Shown: in pieces, positions 34,772 to 42,492 of the stretch
Layout: every line of letters starts with the position of its first letter
Numbering within the stretch: the stretch's first letter is position 1
Assembly (NCBI RefSeq): GCF_021412625.1
Contig: NZ_JAKCFI010000012.1
Span: forward strand, 124,001-188,000
Reading direction: 5' to 3'
Origin: Myxococcus stipitatus
Lineage (GTDB): Bacteria > Myxococcota > Myxococcia > Myxococcales > Myxococcaceae
DNA length: 64,000 nt
The notes under the pieces: model-generated
Told to the model about the DNA's origin: nothing
Database searches by the model: none
Seen by the model: only the letters and a program-made list of their open reading frames with translations
Position numbers and translations under genes: made by a program

Positions 34772-35512
34772 TCAGGCCCGCTCGGCGACGAGGAGGGCCT
34801 CGACGTTGCCCGCGGGCCCCGGCACCGGGGAGTCCATCACCCCGCGCACGGTGAGCCCCTGCTCGCGAACGAAGGCTGTCACCGTGTCGATGGCGTCCTG
34901 CCGGGCGGCGGCATCCCGGACGACGCCGCCCTTGCCCACGCGCTCCGGCCCCACCTCGAACTGGGGCTTCACCAGCGCCGCGAGCAGTCCTCCCGGCTCC
35001 AGGAAGGGCAGCACGGAGGGCAGCACCTGGGTGAGCGAGATGAAGCTGACGTCGATGACCACCACGCCGACCTTCTCCGGCAGGTCCTCTTCCGTCAGGT
35101 AGCGCGCGTTGACGCGCTCGCGCGAGCGCACGCGCGGGTCCGTGCGCAGCTTCTCGTGGAGCTGGCCATACCCCACGTCGATGGCGTGCACCCGCACCGC
35201 GCCGTGCTGGAGCAGGCAGTCGGTGAAGCCGCCGGTGCTCGCGCCGATGTCCGCGCCCACCTTGCCGCGCACGTCCAGGCCGAAGCGATCGATGGCGCCC
35301 TTCAGCTTCAACCCACCCCGGGACACATAGGGGAGCACCTCGCCCTTGAGGCGCAGCTCCGCCTCCACCGGCACCAGCGAGCCCGGCTTGTCCACCCGCT
35401 GGTCCGCCACCACCACCTGCCCGGCGAGGATGAGGGCCTGCGCCTTGGTGCGCGACTCGGCCAGGCCCCGCTCCACCACCAGCACGTCGAGACGCTCCTT
35501 GCGAGGCTTCAT
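34772..35512 (-). CDS. tlyA: TlyA-family rRNA methyltransferase/hemolysin-like protein
   Basis: 246 residues from the ATG at 35512. Residues about 6-65 are an S4 RNA-binding domain (ERLDVLVVERGLAESRTKAQALILAG). Residues about 70-240 are an FtsJ-like methyltransferase with motif I VGADIGASTGGFTDCLL, IDVGYGQL, and VVIDVSFISL. TlyA enzymes methylate 2'-OH of cytidines in 16S/23S rRNA. The longer open frame upstream is antisense-shifted to dxs and was rejected. The start overlaps the dxs stop by 4 bp, a common pairing in bacteria. Confidence 0.92.
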   Translation of the reverse strand: MKPRKERLDVLVVERGLAESRTKAQALILAGQVVVADQRVDKPGSLVPVEAELRLKGEVLPYVSRGGLKLKGAIDRFGLDVRGKVGADIGASTGGFTDCLLQHGAVRVHAIDVGYGQLHEKLRTDPRVRSRERVNARYLTEEDLPEKVGVVVIDVSFISLTQVLPSVLPFLEPGGLLAALVKPQFEVGPERVGKGGVVRDAAARQDAIDTVTAFVREQGLTVRGVMDSPVPGPAGNVEALLVAERA

Positions 35513-37263
35513 CGCGCGCTCCCCTCCAGCAGCCTGCGCCCCGCGTGGCGCAGGCCGGCGGCGTCCAGGCCCAGCTCCGCCCGCTGGACCCGCGCATCCC
35601 CGTGCGGGACGAAGGCGTCCGGCATGCCCAGGACACGGACACGCGGCGCGACGCCACGCTCCGCGTAGAGCTCCAGCACCGCGCTCCCCAGCCCGCCGCG
35701 CGTCGTCCCCTCCTCCGCCACCACCACGTGGCCACACGCGGCGGCCTCGAGGAGGGCGGCCTCGTCGAGCGGCGAGGCCCCTCGCGCGTCGAGCACGCTC
35801 CACGCCGGCTCCTCGCGCGCGGCCTCCAGCGCCGCCAGCCCCAGCGGGCCGAGCGTCACCAGCGTCAGGCGGGGGTTCTCCACCCGGCGCAGCCAGCGCG
35901 CGCCGTCCAGGGGCGCCGCCCCCACCTGGACCTCGGGAGGCAGGGCCGGGAGCGTTCCGCGCGGGAAGCGGATGACGGAGGGCGTGGGCGCCGCCAGCGC
36001 GGTGGCCAGCATGGGGGCCAGGTCCTCGCCCACCACGGGCGCCCACTGGCGCAGCTCCGGCAGGGGACGCAGCGACGCCACGTCGTACGTGCCCTGGTGC
36101 GTGGCGCCGTCCGCGCCCACCAGCCCCGCGCGGTCCACCGCGAAGACCACGGGCAGGCCCGGCAGGCAGACATCGTGGATGATCTGGTCGTACGCGCGCT
36201 GCAGGAAGGTGGAGTAGATGCAGCACACCGGACGCGCGCCCGCGGCGGCGAGCCCCGCGCAGAAGGTGACGGCGTGCTGTTCGGCGATGCCCACGTCGTG
36301 CACGCGGTCCGGGAACCGCGCCTTCAACGCGTTGAGCGCCGAGCCCTCCAGCATGGCCGGCGTCACCGCGACGACGCGAGGGTCTTCCGCCATCGCCTCC
36401 TCCAGCACCGAGGCGAAGGCCTCGCTGAAGGTGCGCTGGCCGCCACGCGAGCGCACCAGCTTCCCATCGCGCCACTCGTAGGGCCCCATGGCGTGGCCGC
36501 GCGTCTGAGCGTCCGCCTCCGCGGGGGGAAAGCCCCGGCCCTTCTGCGTCAGCGCGTGCACCACCACTGGCCGCGTGGACGCGCGGGCCTCGCGCAACGC
36601 GCGCACCAGCGCGCCCAGGTCATGCCCGTCCACCGGCCCCACGTACGTGAAGCCCAACCCCTCGAAGAAGTCTCGCGCGCCCCGGGTGCGCAGCAGCGAG
36701 GGGATGGCGCCCACGTTGGCGCTGATGGACATCTGGTTGTCGTTGAGCACCACGACCAGCGGCAGGTGGCTGCCCCCCGCGTTGTTCAACCCCTCGAACG
36801 TGAGGCCCCCCGTCAGTCCTCCATCCCCCAGCACCGCCACCACGTGGCCCCGCTGGCCCAGCATCCGCCGCCCCTCCAGCACCCCGAGGGCTGCGGACAC
36901 CGCCGTACACGAGTGCCCCGCGAGCAGCGCGTCGTGCGGGCTCTCCCGCGGGTCGAGGAACGGCGCCACGCCGCCGGCCTGCCGCAGCGTGAGCATCCGC
37001 TCGCGACGCCCCGTCAGCAGCTTGTGCGCATAGGCCTGATGGCCCACGTCGAACAGGATGGCGTCCGTGGGCGAATGGAAGACCCGGTGCAACGCGACGA
37101 TGAGCTCCACCGCGCCCAGCGAGGCGCCGAGGTGACCGCCCACCCGCCCGCAGATGGCGATGATGTCCTCCCGAAGCTCCGCGCACAGCTGGGGCAACGC
37201 CTCTTCGGGAAGCGCCCGGACATCCGACGGCGAGGCGATGCGCGCCAGCAGCTCCTCCATCAA
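35509..37263 (-). CDS. dxs: 1-deoxy-D-xylulose-5-phosphate synthase (short-loop form)
   Basis: 584 residues. It has GGHLGASLGAVEL, DVGHQAYAHKLLTGRR, the thiamine-diphosphate motif GDGGLTGGLTFEGLNNAGG, ISANVGAI, GPVDGHD, and the catalytic-glutamate region VGIAEQHAVTFCAG. It condenses pyruvate and glyceraldehyde-3-phosphate, the first step of the MEP isoprenoid pathway. Between NVGAI and FEGLGF only 12 residues remain where E. coli has about 50, so the mobile active-site loop is shortened; this accounts for most of the reduced length. It overlaps ispA upstream and tlyA downstream by 4 bp each. Confidence 0.93.
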   Translation of the reverse strand: MMEELLARIASPSDVRALPEEALPQLCAELREDIIAICGRVGGHLGASLGAVELIVALHRVFHSPTDAILFDVGHQAYAHKLLTGRRERMLTLRQAGGVAPFLDPRESPHDALLAGHSCTAVSAALGVLEGRRMLGQRGHVVAVLGDGGLTGGLTFEGLNNAGGSHLPLVVVLNDNQMSISANVGAIPSLLRTRGARDFFEGLGFTYVGPVDGHDLGALVRALREARASTRPVVVHALTQKGRGFPPAEADAQTRGHAMGPYEWRDGKLVRSRGGQRTFSEAFASVLEEAMAEDPRVVAVTPAMLEGSALNALKARFPDRVHDVGIAEQHAVTFCAGLAAAGARPVCCIYSTFLQRAYDQIIHDVCLPGLPVVFAVDRAGLVGADGATHQGTYDVASLRPLPELRQWAPVVGEDLAPMLATALAAPTPSVIRFPRGTLPALPPEVQVGAAPLDGARWLRRVENPRLTLVTLGPLGLAALEAAREEPAWSVLDARGASPLDEAALLEAAACGHVVVAEEGTTRGGLGSAVLELYAERGVAPRVRVLGMPDAFVPHGDARVQRAELGLDAAGLRHAGRRLLEGSAR

Positions 37264-38153
37264 GTCTTCCGCTCCACCGCGTAGCGCGCCAGCGCCGCCA
37301 GCGGGCCCCCCTCGCCCTCCAGCGGACGCACGGCCTCCATGGCCAGGGCCACCTGCTCGTTCGCCATGCGCCGCGAGTCCTCCAGCCCCACCACCGCCGG
37401 GAACGTGAAGCGCCCCGCCTCCGCGTCCGCGCCCGCGGGCTTGCCCAGCTGCTCGCGCGTGGCCGTCACGTCCAGCACGTCGTCGGCGATCTGGAAGGCC
37501 AGCCCCACCGCGTCGCCGTAGATCTGCGCCCGCGCCAGGGCCTCGCCGTCACCGCCGCCCGCCAGAGCCCCCATGCGACACGCGGCGCGGATCAACGCCC
37601 CGGTCTTCAGCCGGTGCATCCGCACCAGATAGTCGAGCGCCGCGGGGCGGTCCTCCGCGGTGTCCAGCACCTGCCCGCCCACCATGCCGGCGGCGCCCGC
37701 GGCCACCGCCAGCTCGCGACAGAGCGCGGCGCGAACCGGCTCCGGCCCGTCCGCCACCAGCGCGAAGGCCTCGGTCAACAGCGCGTCGCCCGCGAGGATG
37801 GCCATGGCCTCGCCGTACACCTTGTGATTGGTGGGCCGCCCCCGGCGGAAGTCGTCGTCGTCCATGGCCGGCAGGTCGTCATGCACGAGCGAGTACGTGT
37901 GGACGTACTCGAGTGAACACGCCGCGTCCCCCGCCACCGGCGACACGAGCGACGCGCGCGCCACCGTGTCCGCGAAGGCGAGGCAGAGGATGGGGCGCAG
38001 CCGCTTGCCCCCCGCCAGCAACGAATAGCGCATGGACTCCAGGAGCCGCGCGGGCGCGCCCGCCGGTCCGAGCCGCTCCACGCGCTCTCGCAACATCGTC
38101 TCCACCCGGGCCGACTGGGTGGTCAGGAAGGTATCCAGGTCGAAGGAGGCCAA
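37260..38153 (-). CDS. ispA: Polyprenyl (farnesyl/geranylgeranyl) diphosphate synthase
   Basis: 297 residues. The first aspartate-rich motif DDLPAMDDD and the second FQIADDVLD are both intact, with the LLAGGKRLRP motif before the first. The residues before the first DDxxD suggest a farnesyl-range chain product, but chain length cannot be fixed by eye. It builds allylic diphosphates from IPP for quinones, undecaprenyl carrier and carotenoids. It overlaps dxs by 4 bp, so dxs and ispA are translationally coupled in one isoprenoid unit. Confidence 0.92.
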   Translation of the reverse strand: MASFDLDTFLTTQSARVETMLRERVERLGPAGAPARLLESMRYSLLAGGKRLRPILCLAFADTVARASLVSPVAGDAACSLEYVHTYSLVHDDLPAMDDDDFRRGRPTNHKVYGEAMAILAGDALLTEAFALVADGPEPVRAALCRELAVAAGAAGMVGGQVLDTAEDRPAALDYLVRMHRLKTGALIRAACRMGALAGGGDGEALARAQIYGDAVGLAFQIADDVLDVTATREQLGKPAGADAEAGRFTFPAVVGLEDSRRMANEQVALAMEAVRPLEGEGGPLAALARYAVERKT

Positions 38154-38167
38154 CCGTCACTACTCCT

Positions 38168-38548
38168 CTAGGTCGCCGCGGACGACACGAGCTCGCGGAT
38201 ACGTCCGACGAGCTTCTCGATGTCCAGGGGCTTGACGAAATAGTCCGCGGCGCCGACCTCCCGGCCGCGCCGCTTGTCCTCGGAATCCCCTCGTCCGCTG
38301 ATGAAGATGATGGGGATGTCCCGGAAGTGCTCGTTCTTCTTCACCGCCTTGCACAACTCGAAGCCGTCGATCCAGGACATGTTCACGTCCAGGAGGATGG
38401 CTTGCGGGCGGTGGAGCTGCAGGGAGGCGATCAACCGCAACCCGTTCGCCGCGAGGGTGACCTCGAAGCCCTCGTCCTCCAGGGCCGCGGCGAGCAGCTC
38501 TCGTGTGTCGCGGTCATCGTCGACGATGGTGATCTTCGGCTTCGACAT
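38168..38548 (-). CDS. Single-domain CheY-like response regulator
   Basis: 126 residues, receiver domain only. The acidic pocket is DDD at 10-12, the phospho-acceptor is D54 (ILLDVNM), the conserved Ser/Thr position is S84 (FISGRG), and the lysine is K106 (FVKPL). No output domain. It lies between xseB and ispA on the minus strand, 14 bp before ispA, with no kinase beside it. Partner unknown; many myxobacterial stand-alone receivers act in motility or development. Confidence 0.88.
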   Translation of the reverse strand: MSKPKITIVDDDRDTRELLAAALEDEGFEVTLAANGLRLIASLQLHRPQAILLDVNMSWIDGFELCKAVKKNEHFRDIPIIFISGRGDSEDKRRGREVGAADYFVKPLDIEKLVGRIRELVSSAAT

Positions 38549-38574
38549 GCCGGCACGTGGGCGTCCCGCACCGC

Positions 38575-38925
38575 CTAGAACGGGACGTCATCCTCCGGAG
38601 GAGGCCGGGGAGCGGGCGCCCGAGGCGCTGGCTGGGCCTGGGGGGACGGACGCGCCGCCACCGACAGGGGCGCCACCACGTCGTTGCCGTCCTCGTCCTG
38701 CAACAGCTGCTCGATGCGCTGCTCCGCCTCCGTGAGCAGCTTCTCGCCCCGCCGGACCAGCCGGATGCCTTCCTCGAACGCCTTGAGCGAGTCCTCCAGG
38801 GAGAGGTTGCCACTCTCCAACCGCCCCACCGTCTCCTCAAGACGGGCCACGACGTCCCCGTACTGGCTGGGAACCTCGGCCTCCGCCGCCTTGTCCGCCT
38901 TGGATGACTTGTCCGCCTTCGCCAC
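38575..38925 (-). CDS. xseB: Exodeoxyribonuclease VII small subunit
   Basis: 116 residues from the GTG at 38925, preceded by a strong GGGAGGTGGAG ribosome site; the ATG at 38943 lies inside that site and is unlikely. The XseB core is residues about 20-75: EVPSQYGDVVARLEETVGRLESGNLSLEDSLKAFEEGIRLV. A Pro/Ala-rich tail of about 35 residues ends in DDVPF, which resembles acidic C-terminal tips that bind SSB. It pairs with XseA, encoded 48 bp upstream. Confidence 0.9.
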   Translation of the reverse strand: MAKADKSSKADKAAEAEVPSQYGDVVARLEETVGRLESGNLSLEDSLKAFEEGIRLVRRGEKLLTEAEQRIEQLLQDEDGNDVVAPLSVAARPSPQAQPAPRAPAPRPPPEDDVPF

Positions 38926-38973
38926 TGGACTCCACCTCCCCATTCGGGGCGCGGGACTCTAGAGGGTGCCCCG

Positions 38974-40719
38974 TCAGCAGTCCACCGGGCCTTTCAAGGC
39001 GGTGACGGTGGCTTCGACTTCTTCACATCCGCCCAGCGTCTTCGCGCCATTCGCCGCGAGCTTGATGCCCAACCGCTCTCCCACCACCACGTCGGACGCG
39101 GACCGCACCACCCCCCCATCCCGCTGCCGGAACACCACGGAATAGCCGCGCGACATCACCTTGAGCGGACTCATCGCGTCCAGCCGCCCCTCCAGACGCT
39201 GGAACCGGCGCTGCGCATCCGCCAGCGCGCCCTGCTGGAGCGCCAGCAGCCGTGCCCGGTGTGCGGCCAGGCGAGCACGCTCGCGTCCCACGAGCGCCAA
39301 CGGCGAGGCCCGCTCCAACCCCAGTCGCGCCGTGGACAGCGTCGCGTGCCGCGCCGCCACGTCCGCGCGCGCCGCCTCCGTCAAGCGCATGGCCAGCTTG
39401 AGCAGGTGCGCCCGCTGCTCCCCCAGCCGGGCTTGTGGACGGGCGCGCTGCAAACGCTCCGTCAAGGCCCGCAGCGACTCGCGGTGCTCGCGCACCCGAG
39501 GGCGCAGCACGCGCATCATCGACTCCACCTGTTCGGACAGGTGCAGCCGCTGGTGGTTGATGGCGCGCCGGGGGTCCTCCAGGCGAGAGGCCAGCTGCCC
39601 CTGTTCCTCGCGCAGCTCCAGGACGCGGCGCTCCATGGCGCGTCTCAACCGTCCGGCCTGCGTCGCCAGCGACAGCTCGAGGTCCGCGAGCACCGGCGCC
39701 AGCCGCTCCGCCGCCGCGCTGGGCGTGGGCGCGCGCCAGTCCGCCACGAAGTCGGAGATGGTGAAGTCGATCTCATGCCCGATGGCCGACACCACGGGCA
39801 CCGGCGAGGCGAAGATGGCCCGCGCCACCTCCTCCTCGTTGAACGTCCACAGGTCCTCCACCGAGCCACCGCCGCGCGTCACGACGATGACGTCGACGTC
39901 GCGACGGCCCAGCCGGGCAATGGCCCTCGCGACCTCTGGCGCGGAGCCCTCGCCCTGCACGCGCGCGTCCGCGAGCAGCACGCTCAGCCGGGGATTGCGC
40001 GAGTGCAGCACGCGCAGGAAGTCCTGGAGCGCGGCGCCCGTGCGGCTCGTCACCACGCCGATGCGCTGGGGCAGGAACGGCAGCGGACGTGGGGGCCGCA
40101 CGCGGCGCTCGCCGATGAGGCCCTCGGCCGCGAGCCGCGCCTTGAGCTGCTCGAAGGCGAGCGCCAGCGCGCCCTCCCCCACCGGCTCCAGCCGCGAGAC
40201 GATGAGGCTGTAGCGGCCCTGGGGCTCGTACAGGTCGACGCTGCCCTCCGCCAGCACCTCCATGCCGTCGCGCAGCGCGAAGCGCATGCGCCCCGCCATC
40301 GACGCCCAGACCTTCGCGTCGATGGAGGCCGCGGAGTCCTTCAGCGAGAAGTACCAGTGCCCTCGCGCGTTCGCCCCACGGAAGCCCGTCACCTCGCCGC
40401 GCACCAGCACGCGCGCGAAGCGCGACTCCAGCGTCTGCTTGAGCTGACGCGTCAGCTCCCCCACCGTCAGCACCGAACGCTCGGGCTTCGGAGGAGGCGG
40501 CGGCGCCCCCTCCATGGGCCCCAACAGCCCCGTCCCGTCCGAATCGACGGGCGGCGCCGCCAGCTTCCGCGGAGGCGGCGCGGTGACGGCTGGGGGAGCC
40601 ACCACCGCGCGCTCGGCCACGACGGGCGCGGGCGTGGGAGCCGGCGCGCCGAACAAATCCCCCTGCAGGCCGGAGACGACCGGGGGCGACTCGCCCCCCA
40701 CGCCCTTGCGCTTCCTCAT
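38974..40719 (-). CDS. xseA: Exodeoxyribonuclease VII large subunit
   Basis: 581 residues from the ATG at 40719. Residues 1-85 are a Pro/Ala-rich extension absent from most XseA proteins. An OB-fold follows (about 88-185: LTVGELTRQLKQTLESRFARVLVRGEVTGFRG), then the catalytic domain (IGVVTSRTGAALQDFL; VIVVTRGGGSVEDLWTFNEEEVARAI; SAIGHEIDFTISDFVADWRAPTPSAAAE), then a long coiled coil (about 360-520). ExoVII digests single-stranded DNA from both ends to oligonucleotides. It overlaps the upstream FHA-TPR gene by 4 bp. Confidence 0.93.
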   Translation of the reverse strand: MRKRKGVGGESPPVVSGLQGDLFGAPAPTPAPVVAERAVVAPPAVTAPPPRKLAAPPVDSDGTGLLGPMEGAPPPPPKPERSVLTVGELTRQLKQTLESRFARVLVRGEVTGFRGANARGHWYFSLKDSAASIDAKVWASMAGRMRFALRDGMEVLAEGSVDLYEPQGRYSLIVSRLEPVGEGALALAFEQLKARLAAEGLIGERRVRPPRPLPFLPQRIGVVTSRTGAALQDFLRVLHSRNPRLSVLLADARVQGEGSAPEVARAIARLGRRDVDVIVVTRGGGSVEDLWTFNEEEVARAIFASPVPVVSAIGHEIDFTISDFVADWRAPTPSAAAERLAPVLADLELSLATQAGRLRRAMERRVLELREEQGQLASRLEDPRRAINHQRLHLSEQVESMMRVLRPRVREHRESLRALTERLQRARPQARLGEQRAHLLKLAMRLTEAARADVAARHATLSTARLGLERASPLALVGRERARLAAHRARLLALQQGALADAQRRFQRLEGRLDAMSPLKVMSRGYSVVFRQRDGGVVRSASDVVVGERLGIKLAANGAKTLGGCEEVEATVTALKGPVDC

Positions 40720-42458
40720 CGCGACAGCTTCTCGACCCAGGTCTTCGCCTTGTCGTGGTACTCGTCCTCGGGAGGCGTCATGGCCACGACGTCCTTGAAC
40801 TTGGGCAGCGCCTCCTCGGGGCTGCCGTCCTTCAGGGAGTAGGCCAGGAGGTACAGGTCCTTCGCCTTCGCCTTGAGCTCGCTGATGATGTTGGTGGCGC
40901 CCGCGTGGCCCGGATCCGCCTGGAGCGCGCGGCGCGAGTACTCCATCGCCCGCGCCCACTGGCCGGCGGCCTTCGCCGCCGTGGCGCCCTTGTAGAAGAT
41001 GGTGGCCGCGCGCGTGCCCGCGTTGCGCGCCATCTTGCTGGTGCGCCCGTCGGTGATCTCCTTGTCGAGCTGCAGCAGCTTCGACAAGCCCTTCGCGTCC
41101 AGGTCCTCCAGGCGCTTGTAGAGCGTGCCGAACTCCGTCATCTGCGCCAGCAACTTCTTGCACTGGGGCGTGCGGGCCATGCAGGCGTTGAGGATGGCCA
41201 CCGCGCCGGACATGTCACCATCGCGGAAGCGATCCACCGCGGGCTCCCAGGGCTTGGGCGCGACGGTGGGCGCCACCGGCTTGGGCGCGTCACGGATCGC
41301 GATGGCCTGCACCGCCTGCTCGTTGATGAGCTTGGCGTCGCGGTGCTCGGGGAACGCCTTGATGACGTCGTCGGTGATGGCCTTCGAGGCATCCAGCTGG
41401 CCGCTGTCCAACGCGGTGCGGGCCTCGCGCGTGCGCTTGTCGGCCAGGTCCAACAGCTCGCGCTTCGTCGCGTTCACCTGCTCGTAGAGGAACTGGCTGT
41501 CGCTCGTCTGGGCGAGCGCCGCGGCGGCCACGCCCAGCTCGCTCTTCGCCAACGCCGCCCGGGCGTCCGTCAGCTTCTGCTGGATGGGAATCTCGCGCTT
41601 GGCGTGCTCCAGGTAGTCGCTCACGCCCGGATAGTCCGGGTTGGCGGCGGCCAGCTCCTCGAGCTTCGCCTTGGCCTCGACCCACTTGCCTTCACGGACG
41701 AGGTTCTTGGCCTCCTGGAAGACGGCGCTCAGCTCGCGCTTGATGGCGTCGCGCTTGCCGGCCTCCTGGGCCTCGATCTCGCTCGCCTGGATGTTCTTGA
41801 CCTTCAGCACGACGAGCAGCGCGCAGAGCACGAAGACGATGCCGCCACCGAGCATCATCAGGCGCTTCTTGCGCAGCAGCTGCTCGGGGCTCGGCTCGGC
41901 CTTGCCCGAGAAGCGGGCGCTGCGCACGCGCCCCCCTTCCGGACGCGGCCCCGGACGCGCGGGCACCCCGCCTCGCGAGCTCCCGCCCGCGGAGGGCGCG
42001 GCACCGGGCCTGCGCGGCGGCGGGGCGGCCACCATCATCGTGGAGTTCGCCACGTCCTCGAAGCGCAGCTCCGTGTCGCCCAGCGTGATGACGTCGCCGT
42101 TGGCCAGGGGCGTCTCGTCCTCGATGACGTCGCCGTTGACCAGGGTCCCGTTGCCGGAGCCCAGGTCCTTCACGGCCCACCCCGCGCCCGCGCGCAGCAC
42201 CATCACGTGCTTGCGGGACACGGACGTGTCCGGGATGCAGATGGGGTTATCGGCCGCTCGACCGATGACGTACTCGCCGTCTTCCAGCGAGAATTCATCA
42301 CCGGCCTTGGGACCGGCGATGACGACGAGGCGGGAACCGGACGAGGCCGGCGCGGCGGCAACGGGAGCAGGCCGGCGCACCGCGGGGCGAGCTCCGGTCC
42401 CGCCCGTGGACGTCCCGGAAGGAGGCCTGCGACGAGCAGGAGGGGAACCGTTCGACAT
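40716..42458 (-). CDS. FHA-domain, single-pass membrane protein with TPR-like periplasmic part
   Basis: 580 residues. Residues about 43-134 are an FHA domain with the phosphothreonine-binding signature (GRAADN, SRKH, GSGNGT, VNG). A Pro-rich linker is followed by one transmembrane helix (about 199-220). The C-terminal 350 residues are helical repeats similar to TPRs (KWVEAKAKLEELAAANPDYPG; QWARAMEYSRRALQADPGHAG). This fits a cytoplasmic FHA sensor tied to a periplasmic scaffold. It is one of two FHA proteins beside TadB/TadC; M. xanthus Kil includes an FHA protein, KilD, and either could be its counterpart. Confidence 0.8.
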   Translation of the reverse strand: MSNGSPPARRRPPSGTSTGGTGARPAVRRPAPVAAAPASSGSRLVVIAGPKAGDEFSLEDGEYVIGRAADNPICIPDTSVSRKHVMVLRAGAGWAVKDLGSGNGTLVNGDVIEDETPLANGDVITLGDTELRFEDVANSTMMVAAPPPRRPGAAPSAGGSSRGGVPARPGPRPEGGRVRSARFSGKAEPSPEQLLRKKRLMMLGGGIVFVLCALLVVLKVKNIQASEIEAQEAGKRDAIKRELSAVFQEAKNLVREGKWVEAKAKLEELAAANPDYPGVSDYLEHAKREIPIQQKLTDARAALAKSELGVAAAALAQTSDSQFLYEQVNATKRELLDLADKRTREARTALDSGQLDASKAITDDVIKAFPEHRDAKLINEQAVQAIAIRDAPKPVAPTVAPKPWEPAVDRFRDGDMSGAVAILNACMARTPQCKKLLAQMTEFGTLYKRLEDLDAKGLSKLLQLDKEITDGRTSKMARNAGTRAATIFYKGATAAKAAGQWARAMEYSRRALQADPGHAGATNIISELKAKAKDLYLLAYSLKDGSPEEALPKFKDVVAMTPPEDEYHDKAKTWVEKLSR

Positions 42459-42492
42459 GGGGAATCACCGACTTCCTGAAATGAGCATGGGC

